From Planctomycetaceae bacterium (GTDB taxonomy: Bacteria; Planctomycetota; UBA1135; GCA-002686595), in contig JABWBL010000121.1 of assembly GCA_013360535.1 (NCBI GenBank), positions 1 through 8,411 on the forward strand: 8,411 nucleotides of DNA, in the 5' to 3' direction. The position numbers and the translations under genes were made by a program. Positions 1-5,460 of this stretch are shown here, piece by piece. The notes beneath the pieces are model-generated. The model saw only the letters and a list, made by a program, of their open reading frames with translations, did not search any database and was not told where the DNA came from. The stretch's first letter is position 1; every line of letters begins with the position of its first letter.

Positions 1-633
1 GTGGTGTGGGCGCGCCTCGACGGCGGTCCACTCGAGCAGCGTTGCGTAGTGACCGCTCCGCCAGTCGTGCAGGTAGTTGGACAGGATGCCGCGGACGACG
101 AACCCGGCGCGCAGCTGGGACTCGAGGACCCGGTCACGCAGGTCGCCCCGCATGACGCGCGACACGTACTCGTGGGGAGTCATGGCCGCGGCGTGGTCGC
201 AGTAGCCGAAGAGCCGCCCGCCGGCGACGACGCGGGTGAGCTGGAGCCGCCGACACAGGTCGAAGAGCTCCGCGTAGAGCGCCTTGCCGACGCCCTTGCC
301 CCAGCTGTCTGGTCCGACGTAGACGTCGGCGAGGTAGAGCGTGTCACCCTCACCGTCGTGACGCGCGAAGGTGCCTCCGTCGGTGACCCCCATCCACGTG
401 TGGGCTCGGAGCGGGTCGATCGTCCTCGGGAGGATCAGCGTGGCGATCGCGCCGACGACCCGCCCGTCGTCGACCGCCACGCGCTGCCCTTCCGGAAAGA
501 CCGCCTGATGCGTGCGCAGCTGAGCCTCCTCGAAGACCACCCCGTCCTCGATGAGGTCCGGGTACGCCGCGCGGTTCAAGGCGACGAGGGACGGGAGATC
601 GAGCAGGGTGGCCGCACGCGTCTTGACGGACAT
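1..633 (-). CDS. GNAT-family N-acetyltransferase, 3' end outside window (possibly the N-terminal half of an acetyltransferase-nitrilase fusion)
   Basis: The reading frame stays open from the ATG at 633 to the window edge, giving 211 residues with no stop. The start is supported by AGGA (637-640) three bases upstream. Residues about 4-70 form the N-terminal helices and strands of a GNAT fold. Residues 99-120 carry the acetyl-CoA loop: LYLADVYVGPDSW followed by GKGVGKALY, equivalent to the (R/Q)xxGxG/A pyrophosphate-binding motif, with K113 in the usual R/Q area. The family transfers an acyl group from acyl-CoA to an amine; the substrate cannot be read from sequence. The C-terminal part (about 165-205: DLRDRVLESQLRAGF, SNYLHDW, YATLLEW) closely resembles the GNAT half of the YhcX-type proteins, in which a carbon-nitrogen hydrolase domain follows. 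That continuation is inference because the gene leaves the window. It is probably its own transcription unit, 190 bp downstream of the Uma2 gene. Family assignment is confident; the fusion is moderate. Confidence 0.88.
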   Translation of the reverse strand, partial: MSVKTRAATLLDLPSLVALNRAAYPDLIEDGVVFEEAQLRTHQAVFPEGQRVAVDDGRVVGAIATLILPRTIDPLRAHTWMGVTDGGTFARHDGEGDTLYLADVYVGPDSWGKGVGKALYAELFDLCRRLQLTRVVAGGRLFGYCDHAAAMTPHEYVSRVMRGDLRDRVLESQLRAGFVVRGILSNYLHDWRSGHYATLLEWTAVEARPHH

Positions 634-746
634 GATTCCTGGAGTGAAGCGCGAATCGGTGGCGAGCGGTCCGTCGCCGTCGAAACGCGTCCAGAACGTC
701 GCGCCGCCGCCACAGTCGCGACCGGCGCTCGGGGCGTACGGGAGCC

Positions 747-760
747 CGCAGACGTCTGCG
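747..760. repeat. Perfect 14-bp palindrome, site 1 of a pair (operator-like)
   Basis: CGCAGACGTCTGCG equals its own reverse complement. It lies between the Uma2 stop (824) and the acetyltransferase start (633), 114 bp upstream of the latter. A near copy begins exactly 22 bp further on. A dyad of this size fits a dimeric regulator or an RNA hairpin. No regulator gene is visible in the window. Confidence 0.6.
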
Positions 761-767
761 CGATCTC

Positions 768-783
768 CCGCAGGCGTCTGCGG
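768..783. repeat. Near-copy palindrome, site 2 of the pair
   Basis: The core 769-782 (CGCAGGCGTCTGCG) differs from site 1 by one base. With its flanking bases it forms CCGCAG-GCGT-CTGCGG, a perfect 6-bp stem with a 4-base loop. Centre-to-centre distance to site 1 is 22 bp, about two helical turns, so both would face the same side of the DNA. Because it lies 41 bp past the Uma2 stop, it could instead work as a hairpin at the end of that transcript, though no T-run follows. Function is inferred only. Confidence 0.55.
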
Positions 784-823
784 ACGATCCGATCGGCGCG
801 CATGCGTCGGTGACGTACGGGCC

Positions 824-1402
824 TCACCCGTCGATCGGGCTCGCGTACACGAGCTCGAGATCCAGCGCGACACCGAGCGAGGGCAGCCAGGCCTGCCCCG
901 TCGGGCCGAGGTCGCGGTAGTGCCACAGATCGGGCTGTGCTTCGTCGCGCGCGAAGACCTCGATGCGGCGCCGCGCCTGATCGACCAGAACGTACTCGCG
1001 GAGCGAGGCGATGCGCTGGTAGTGCGCCCACTTGTCACCGCGGTCGGCGCTCTCGGTCGATGCCGAGAGCACCTCCACCACCACCGCGGGATTGGTGACC
1101 GCGTCGGCGTCGTCCGTGGCGCGCTGGAGCTGCCCGCAGACCACGGTCACGTCGGGATACGTCGAACGACCTGTGGCGACGATCCGCACCCGGAGGTCGG
1201 AGGAGAACACCGCGCACGGTCGCCCGCGCAGGGCGGCGCGGAGCTCGCCGCCCACGGCCTGCGACAGCCGCGCGTGCTCGGGCGAGCCCCCTGCCATCGC
1301 GTAGACCCGGCCGTTCACGTACTCGTGCTTCTCCGTCGCGGAGCCCTCGAGGACCAGGTAGGCCGCGTAGGTCATCTCCTGGAAATCGTGCGCCTCCGCC
1401 AC
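824..1402 (-). CDS. Uma2-family (DUF820) PD-(D/E)XK-like putative endonuclease
   Basis: A 192-residue protein, the usual Uma2 length, read from GTG at 1402. Family features in order: a short N-terminal helix (MTYAAYLVLEG), the conserved EYVNGRVYAMAGGSPEH (28-43), VFSSDLRVRI (65-74), YPDVTVVCG (82-90), NPAVVVEVLSAST (104-116), then DRGDKWAHYQ (120-129) and SLREYVLVDQ (133-142). The core acidic residues of the restriction-like fold are D84 and E110, with K124 as candidate basic residue. The family is very numerous in planctomycetes, cyanobacteria and myxobacteria. Its biological role is poorly known, so nuclease activity is inferred from fold. The GTG start lacks a good ribosome site. An alternative ATG at 1375 (residue 10) has AGGAG directly abutting it, which is too close to be typical. 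Upstream, in the opposite direction, lies the small secreted protein gene. I see no cognate partner such as a methylase. Confidence 0.87.
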   Translation of the reverse strand: MAEAHDFQEMTYAAYLVLEGSATEKHEYVNGRVYAMAGGSPEHARLSQAVGGELRAALRGRPCAVFSSDLRVRIVATGRSTYPDVTVVCGQLQRATDDADAVTNPAVVVEVLSASTESADRGDKWAHYQRIASLREYVLVDQARRRIEVFARDEAQPDLWHYRDLGPTGQAWLPSLGVALDLELVYASPIDG

Positions 1403-1466
1403 GCAGAGGAGTCTACCACGCACCCGCGCTCGGCGGCCGTGCACGACGACTTGCTGTGTGCGCCGC

Positions 1467-1741
1467 ATGGCTCGTTCGCAGACGCTGCTCGCACTGGGGG
1501 CGCTCTTCGTCACCGGTCGGGCGCAGTCGGGCAGGTCGCCTGGTCGTCGCCCCGCTCCGTCACGCGCGTCCTCGGTGCGCCGTGCGTCTGCTACGAGCAG
1601 ACCACCAGTCCGTTCGTGACGACGGGCTTCGGCCCCGCTCGGATCCACTGCCGTCCGCAGACGTGCCTCGCGCCGTCTGCCTGCAAGCCGGACCTCACCA
1701 AGCCCTTCGCGCTGCAGCTGCGGTCGAAGCCGATCCCCTGA
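1467..1741 (+). pseudogene. Small secreted cysteine-containing protein, broken by one frame change
   Basis: Two adjacent plus-strand frames together look like one small gene. From ATG 1467 the first frame reads MARSQTLLALGALFVTGRAQ, a plausible signal peptide (hydrophobic TLLALGALFVT, then a small/polar cleavage region), but it turns into low-complexity arginine/serine sequence and stops near 1619. The frame one base back carries a cysteine-rich region from about 1529 (GQVAW, then APCVCYEQ, ARIHCRPQTC, SACKPDL, ending LRSKPIP) to the TGA at 1739-1741. Its codons are strongly G/C at position 3, as expected of real coding sequence. Joining the frames at the GGG around 1529-1531, as if one G were missing, gives 91 residues with cysteines at 40, 42, 62, 67 and 73. 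I do not recognise the family. It may be a recent pseudogene, a base-calling error in a G run, or less likely a programmed shift. It is divergent from the Uma2 gene and convergent with the apbE remnant, whose tail it overlaps antisense. Confidence 0.5.
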
Positions 1742-2343
1742 AGGCGCAAGACATCCAAGTCGACCGCGACTACCCTCCCGGCGGTGGGGCCGGAGCGCGA
1801 TGGATCGTGGGCCAGGGCCGCGCTCGCACGCCGACGTGCCACGCTGCTCGTGCCGCCGTGCAGCAACGCGGAGTCGACGCCGTGCTCACGCAGCAGGGCC
1901 GCCGCGAGGTCGAGCGCATGTCCCTTCGCGATCGAACCGAGGTCGAGCGCGGTGTCGGGCGTCGTGAAGCGGATCGAGCGAGTCATGGGGTCGAGCTCGA
2001 ACCCTTCGCGCGCGTGCGTCGCGGCCGCGGGCTCGCCGCGGAATCCGAGCGCGCGCATGCGGCGGCCGATCGCGACGTCGAAGGCACCGTCGAACATCTC
2101 GCGCAGCTCGAGGCAACGCTCGAGCAGCTCGTAGAGCTCGGGATCGAGCCGCACCGGCGTGCGCGCGGCCTCGCGGTTGATGCGTGCGACGAGGCTGGAG
2201 CTCGAAAACAGGCTCCAGCGCTCGTCACAGGCTTCGATGCACTCCAGCGCCGCTTCGCCGGCTGCACGCCAGCACGGCTCGTCCTCGCGCGCGAGGACGA
2301 GCTCGAAACGCGTGCCCATCGCGCGCGTGGCGAGGCGGAGCAC
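1591..2343 (-). CDS. apbE: FAD:protein FMN transferase (ApbE-like), C-terminally truncated and probably non-functional
   Basis: ApbE enzymes attach FMN from FAD to a threonine of partner flavoproteins, usually outside the inner membrane. Read from GTG 2343, the first two thirds match the family: AMGTRFELVLA (8-18), SSLVARINREA (49-59), DPELYELLERCLEL (67-80), FDGAFDVAIG (84-93), TALDLGSIAKGHALD (131-145, the most conserved flavin/metal block), and GVDSALLHGGTSSV (155-168). Likeness then fades through ALAHDPSRSG (176-185) and VVAVDL (191-196). The remaining ~50 residues to the TAG at 1591-1593 are rich in unfavoured codons and lie antisense to the small secreted gene. Missing are the downstream family blocks: the segment resembling YGHIIDPRTG and the later D/T metal-binding motif. 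Neither other minus frame restores them, so this is a loss of sequence rather than a simple frameshift. Family homology effectively ends near 1750. No lipoprotein signal is seen. It follows the oxidoreductase by 13 bp and is the last gene of the minus operon. Family sure; activity unlikely. Confidence 0.78.
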   Translation of the reverse strand: MLRLATRAMGTRFELVLAREDEPCWRAAGEAALECIEACDERWSLFSSSSLVARINREAARTPVRLDPELYELLERCLELREMFDGAFDVAIGRRMRALGFRGEPAAATHAREGFELDPMTRSIRFTTPDTALDLGSIAKGHALDLAAALLREHGVDSALLHGGTSSVARRRASAALAHDPSRSGPTAGRVVAVDLDVLRLQGIGFDRSCSAKGLVRSGLQADGARHVCGRQWIRAGPKPVVTNGLVVCS

Positions 2344-2356
2344 GGCGCGGCGTGCG

Positions 2357-3535
2357 CTAGGCGCGCTTGGCCGTCAGGGTCGCCGGATCGAACGTCCACG
2401 CACCACGCGACCAGATCGAGCGCGCCGCGAGGTCGACGATCACCATCACCTTGGCGGCGGTGTCGACGTCGCCGATCGGCGGCGTGCGCTTGCGCATGCA
2501 GCTGAGCCAGTGCAGGCGGTGCTCGTCCTGGTCGTTGAGGCCCGTGTTGGGCGACTGGAACGTCTGCTCCTCGATTTCCTCGGCGAAGATGCGCTCCGGC
2601 CGCAGGATCACGTCGTTGCCGCCGAGGTACAGGTTCGCCATGTGGCCACGCACGAGCGCCTCGACGCCGGTCTCGTTGCAGGTCGAACCCGCGACGGTCA
2701 TGGTGTGACCCTTCTCGAACTCGACCGTCAGGTTGATCTGGTCGGGGTTCTCCATGGCGAGGTCGTGGTAGTGGCCACCGCTCGCGCACACGCGCACCGG
2801 CCAGCCCTGGTCGAGCGCGTAGACGAGCGGCGTCGTCACGTGCACGAGCAAGTCACCGATGATGCCGCTCGACCACTTGGCGTAGCGGCGCCAGCGGAAG
2901 AACACGGCCGGATCCCAGTCGGCCTTGCCGGCCGGGCCGCACCACGCGTTCCAGTCGAGCGTCTGGCCCGGAACGATCTTGTCGTCGATGCCGTAGAGCC
3001 ACTCGCCGCCCTTGGAGTTGCGGCAGTAGGAGGTCTGCGAGAAGGTCGGCTTGCCGATCGCGCCCGCGGCGATCAGCTCCTTCGCCTTCCAGTACTTGCG
3101 GTGCTGCAGGAACTGCGTGCCGCACTGGAACATGTTCTGCGGGTTGGCGTGGACCGCGGCGCGCAGCGCCATCGCCGCCTCGAGGTCGTAGGTCATCGGC
3201 TTCTCGCAGTACACGTCGAGGCCGGCCTGCATCGCGTCGATGGCCTGCTGCGCGTGCCAGTGCTCCGGCGTCGCGATCAGCACGCCGTGCAGGTCCTCGC
3301 GCTTGTACATCTCGCGGTAGTCGGCGTAGCCCGCGACCTCGATGCCCTGCTTCTCCGTCGCGAGCTTGACACCACGCGCGAGGTAGGGAGCCGCGACGTC
3401 GCAGATCGCGACGACCTGCACGTTCTCCTTGCCCTCCTTCGCGAGGTCGAGGATGCGCGAGAGGTGGCCGTAGCCCATCGCGGGCGTGCTCGGCGCGCCC
3501 ATGCCGATGATGCCGATGCGGACCGGGGCCTTCAC
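2357..3535 (-). CDS. Gfo/Idh/MocA-family NAD(P)-dependent oxidoreductase
   Basis: A 392-residue protein from GTG 3535; this GTG shares its bases with the TGA of the upstream isomerase gene (GTGA overlap), which decides the start. The N-terminal Rossmann domain begins RIGIIGMG (6-13) and includes VVAICDV (41-47), GVLIATPEHWHA (84-95) and the family signature YCEKPMT (109-115), with K112 the usual catalytic lysine. The C-terminal alpha/beta dimerisation and substrate domain runs from about 135 to 370 and includes SSGIIGDLLVH (222-232), equivalent to the GDxxxH active-site region, with D228 and H232. The family oxidises or reduces sugars, inositols and sugar nucleotides with NAD(P)H; the substrate is not readable here. 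There is no Tat or Sec signal, so it is cytoplasmic, unlike many planctomycete paralogues. One oddity is the glycine loop, where about seven extra residues (APSTPAM) sit between GMG and GYGH. Coupling to a sugar-phosphate isomerase suggests a shared sugar pathway. Confidence 0.9.
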   Translation of the reverse strand: MKAPVRIGIIGMGAPSTPAMGYGHLSRILDLAKEGKENVQVVAICDVAAPYLARGVKLATEKQGIEVAGYADYREMYKREDLHGVLIATPEHWHAQQAIDAMQAGLDVYCEKPMTYDLEAAMALRAAVHANPQNMFQCGTQFLQHRKYWKAKELIAAGAIGKPTFSQTSYCRNSKGGEWLYGIDDKIVPGQTLDWNAWCGPAGKADWDPAVFFRWRRYAKWSSGIIGDLLVHVTTPLVYALDQGWPVRVCASGGHYHDLAMENPDQINLTVEFEKGHTMTVAGSTCNETGVEALVRGHMANLYLGGNDVILRPERIFAEEIEEQTFQSPNTGLNDQDEHRLHWLSCMRKRTPPIGDVDTAAKVMVIVDLAARSIWSRGAWTFDPATLTAKRA

Positions 3536-4530
3536 ACGATCTTCAGCTTCGGCAGATCCTGGCTGTCGACCAGCCCCACGGGCCGCCCGCGGTTGTCGAC
3601 CACAATCAAATCGTCCACCTTGTGGGTCGCGAAGAGGCGCAGCGCTTCCACGCCGAGCGCCTCCGCCGCGACGGTCTTGGGCCGTCGTGTCATGAACCGC
3701 GACACCGGTTGCCGGAGGAAATCCGGCCCGGTGAGGGCGCTGCGGCGGAAATCTCCGTCGGTCAGGATGCCGGTGAGAACTCCGGTCCGGGGCGCCACGA
3801 GGGCGATGCTGCCGCTGCGGGCCCGGGTCATGGCGAGGATGGCGTCCTGGGTCGGGACGGTCTCGCGTGCCACCGGCAGGCGGTCCCCGGTGCGCATGAT
3901 GTCCTTCACGCGGAGCAGCAGCACGCGGCCGAGGTTGCCGGCGGGATGATAGCGGGCGAAGTCGTCGCGGGTGAGTCCGCGCGTCTCCAGCAGCACCATC
4001 GCGAGCGCGTCGCCCAGCGCGAGCATCGCGGAGGTGCTCGCCGTCGGCGCGAGGCCGAGCGGGCAGGCCTCGTCGACGCGGCCGATGTCGAGCACGACGT
4101 CGGAGAGCTGCGCGAGGCCGGACTGGGTGTTGCCGGTCAGCGTGATGACCTTGGCGCCGATCTTGCGCGCGACCGGGACGACGACCTTGACCTCGGCCGT
4201 CTCGCCCGAGTTCGACATGGCGAGCAGCACGTCGCCGGGACGGATGCGCCCGAGGTCGCCGTGCAGCGCCTCGGCGGGGTGCAGGTAGATCGAGTCCGCG
4301 CCGGTGCTCGCCAGCGTGGCCGAGACCTTCTGGGCGATCAGGCCGGCCTTGCCCATGCCCGTGCAGACGACCTTGCCCTTGCAGCCGAGCAGGAGGTCGA
4401 TGGCCGTGACGAAACGCTGGTCGAGCAGCCCCTCGAGCCGTGCGATGGTGCGGGCCTCGACCCGGATCACCTCGCGCGCGCGTTCGAGCCGGTCGGAGGC
4501 GCGGGAAGAACCGGTGTCGCTCGTGCCCAT
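3532..4530 (-). CDS. kdsD: KpsF/GutQ-family arabinose-5-phosphate isomerase (SIS domain plus two CBS domains)
   Basis: This family interconverts D-ribulose 5-phosphate and D-arabinose 5-phosphate, the entry to Kdo, a core sugar of lipopolysaccharide. The 332-residue length is typical. The SIS domain (about 15-190) shows KVVCTGMGKAG (53-63), HPAEALHGDLG (84-94), LLAMSNSGET (102-111) and VDEACPLGLAPTAST (152-166). Residues K61, E110, E154 and H195 (in RYHPAGNLG) fall at the positions of the four E. coli KdsD catalytic residues, at almost identical numbering. Two CBS domains follow (about 205-262 and 272-328; ILTDGDFRR, KVDDLIVVDN). The start chosen is ATG 4530 because AGGGAAG (4534-4540) lies three bases upstream. 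An in-frame ATG at 4572 adds 14 residues but has no ribosome site. It is the first gene of the minus operon and overlaps the oxidoreductase by 4 bp. A GutQ-like or other sugar-phosphate role cannot be excluded. Confidence 0.9.
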   Translation of the reverse strand: MGTSDTGSSRASDRLERAREVIRVEARTIARLEGLLDQRFVTAIDLLLGCKGKVVCTGMGKAGLIAQKVSATLASTGADSIYLHPAEALHGDLGRIRPGDVLLAMSNSGETAEVKVVVPVARKIGAKVITLTGNTQSGLAQLSDVVLDIGRVDEACPLGLAPTASTSAMLALGDALAMVLLETRGLTRDDFARYHPAGNLGRVLLLRVKDIMRTGDRLPVARETVPTQDAILAMTRARSGSIALVAPRTGVLTGILTDGDFRRSALTGPDFLRQPVSRFMTRRPKTVAAEALGVEALRLFATHKVDDLIVVDNRGRPVGLVDSQDLPKLKIV

Positions 4531-4600
4531 CGTCTTCCCTGTATCCACGGCAGTCCGTCGGTCGACGCTCATCGGGCAAGAAGATACCGCATGCCCCGCC

Positions 4601-4619
4601 GCCCCGCCCTGCGCGGGGC
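4601..4619. promoter_or_regulatory. Perfect 7-bp inverted repeat in the divergent promoter region
   Basis: GCCCCGC (4601-4607) and GCGGGGC (4613-4619) are exact inverted copies around a 5-base centre, CCTGC. They sit between the divergent kdsD-like and protease genes, just upstream of the extended -10 box of the latter, where a -35 element would lie. It could be an operator acting on one or both promoters. A chance match in GC-rich DNA is possible. Confidence 0.4.
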
Positions 4620-4623
4620 CATG

Positions 4624-4632
4624 TGCTATAAA
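4624..4632 (+). promoter_or_regulatory. Extended -10 promoter element (TGC-TATAAA) for the site-2 protease operon
   Basis: TATAAA at 4627-4632 differs from the bacterial -10 consensus at one base and is preceded directly by TGC, the extended -10 form that can work without a -35. It is the only clear A/T-rich stretch in this very GC-rich gap. Transcription would start near 4639, which places the ATGs at 4591 and 4621 upstream of the RNA start and favours GTG 4669 for the protease. No convincing -35 is seen 17 bp upstream. Confidence 0.5.
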
Positions 4633-4668
4633 ACGCGCCCGAGCGCCGTCCGCGCCCGCCCTGCACCC

Positions 4669-5460
4669 GTGCTTTCCTGGCTGCGTTCCAAGCTCTCGCG
4701 CCCGCTCCTGCAGGGCCTGTCGCTGCCTTCCGAGCACCCTCCGGCCCTGTTCGGCGCCGCGTTGTGCGCGCTCGTTCCCGTCCAGGGTCGCCTCGACTCC
4801 GGCACCGTCGAGGTGGTCGAGATCACCTTCGTGATCACGTTCATGGTGATCTCGCTCGCCCTGCACGAGGCGGCGCACGCCTGGGTGGCGTGGAAGTGCG
4901 GCGACCCGACCGCGAAGGACCTCGGGCGCATCACGCTCAATCCGATCGCGTCGATCGACCCGTTCCTGACCATCATCCTGCCGGGCGCGATGATGCTGAT
5001 GGGCATGACGCCGTTCGGCGGCGCCAAGCCCGTGCCCGTGAGCTACCACCGGCTGCGCAACCCGCTGCGCGACATGATGCTTGTCGCGCTCGCCGGCCCG
5101 GTGACGAACTTCCTGCTCGCGATCCTGTTCCTGCTCGCGCTCAAGGCGGCCTACACCTTCGGCGACTACCGGCCGCGCGACCTGATGTTCAGCGTGCTCC
5201 AGATGTCGGTGTACGCGAACCTGATGCTGACGGTGTTCAACCTGCTCCCGATCCCGCCGCTCGATGGCTCGCGCGTGATGGCGTGGCTCCTGCCGGCCGG
5301 GATCCGCGAGACCTACGTCGGGCTCGAGCGCTTCGGGATGCTGCTCGTGATCGGCGTGGTCGTCGCGCTGCGTCAGGTGCCGGGCCTCGGGAACCTCCTC
5401 TCGGACGGCGCCCTCCAGCTCTTCAACGCGATCGACTTCCTCACGGGTGGCCTATGGTGA
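4669..5460 (+). CDS. Site-2 protease family protein (M50 zinc metallopeptidase, membrane)
   Basis: An intramembrane metalloprotease of the small YwhC-like M50 group, which lacks a PDZ domain. With the GTG 4669 start it has 263 residues. The first membrane segment (about 51-68, ITFVITFMVISLAL) leads into HEAAH (66-70), the HExxH zinc and catalytic site. Family blocks follow: KCGDPTAKDLGRITLNP (76-92), FGGAKPVPVS (116-125), LVALAGPVTNFLLAILFLLAL (138-158, second hydrophobic segment) and NLLPIPPLDG (191-200), where D199 is the third zinc ligand. A last hydrophobic segment lies at about 223-235. The start is uncertain. GTG 4669 fits a promoter at 4624-4632 and the upstream codons look coding, but GTG 4813 (215 residues) better matches the usual family length; neither has a ribosome site. 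The stop overlaps scpA by 7 bp, implying co-translation. In several bacterial groups such a protease lies near scpA/scpB; its substrate is unknown. Confidence 0.88.
   Translation: MLSWLRSKLSRPLLQGLSLPSEHPPALFGAALCALVPVQGRLDSGTVEVVEITFVITFMVISLALHEAAHAWVAWKCGDPTAKDLGRITLNPIASIDPFLTIILPGAMMLMGMTPFGGAKPVPVSYHRLRNPLRDMMLVALAGPVTNFLLAILFLLALKAAYTFGDYRPRDLMFSVLQMSVYANLMLTVFNLLPIPPLDGSRVMAWLLPAGIRETYVGLERFGMLLVIGVVVALRQVPGLGNLLSDGALQLFNAIDFLTGGLW

Noticed and set aside
551..1466. Plus-strand open frame crossing the acetyltransferase start region and the Uma2 gene into the secreted gene frame
   Set aside because: The upstream part is antisense to the Uma2 gene and without motifs. Only its last ~70 codons (from about 1529) look coding and are reported with the broken secreted gene.
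1527..1535. Programmed -1 ribosomal frameshift site in the small secreted gene
   Set aside because: No X-XXY-YYZ slippery heptamer and no clear downstream hairpin or pseudoknot at the right distance; an indel is simpler.
1403..1648. N-terminal extension of the Uma2 protein by 82 residues
   Set aside because: The extension is Arg/Ala-rich, unlike any Uma2 N-terminus, and overlaps the small secreted gene antisense. The family match begins right after GTG 1402.
1770..1850. An alternative frame after GGTSSV reading WHVGVRARPWP, suggesting an apbE frameshift
   Set aside because: It resembles the ApbE WRVGVR block only briefly and stops at 1770-1772. The original frame keeps better family likeness (ALAHDPSRSG, VVAVDL), so truncation rather than frameshift is preferred.
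2159..3949. A 596-codon plus-strand open frame opposite the apbE, oxidoreductase and isomerase genes
   Set aside because: It is a mirror frame of well-supported minus genes, low-complexity and Arg/Val/Asp-rich, with no motif.
4528..4572. Earlier ATG (4572) for the kdsD-like gene
   Set aside because: No ribosome site upstream, while ATG 4530 has AGGGAAG and gives catalytic-residue numbering almost identical to E. coli KdsD.
3622..4668. Long in-frame extension upstream of the site-2 protease
   Set aside because: It is antisense to the kdsD-like gene and upstream of the predicted promoter; only the part from about 4669 is credible.
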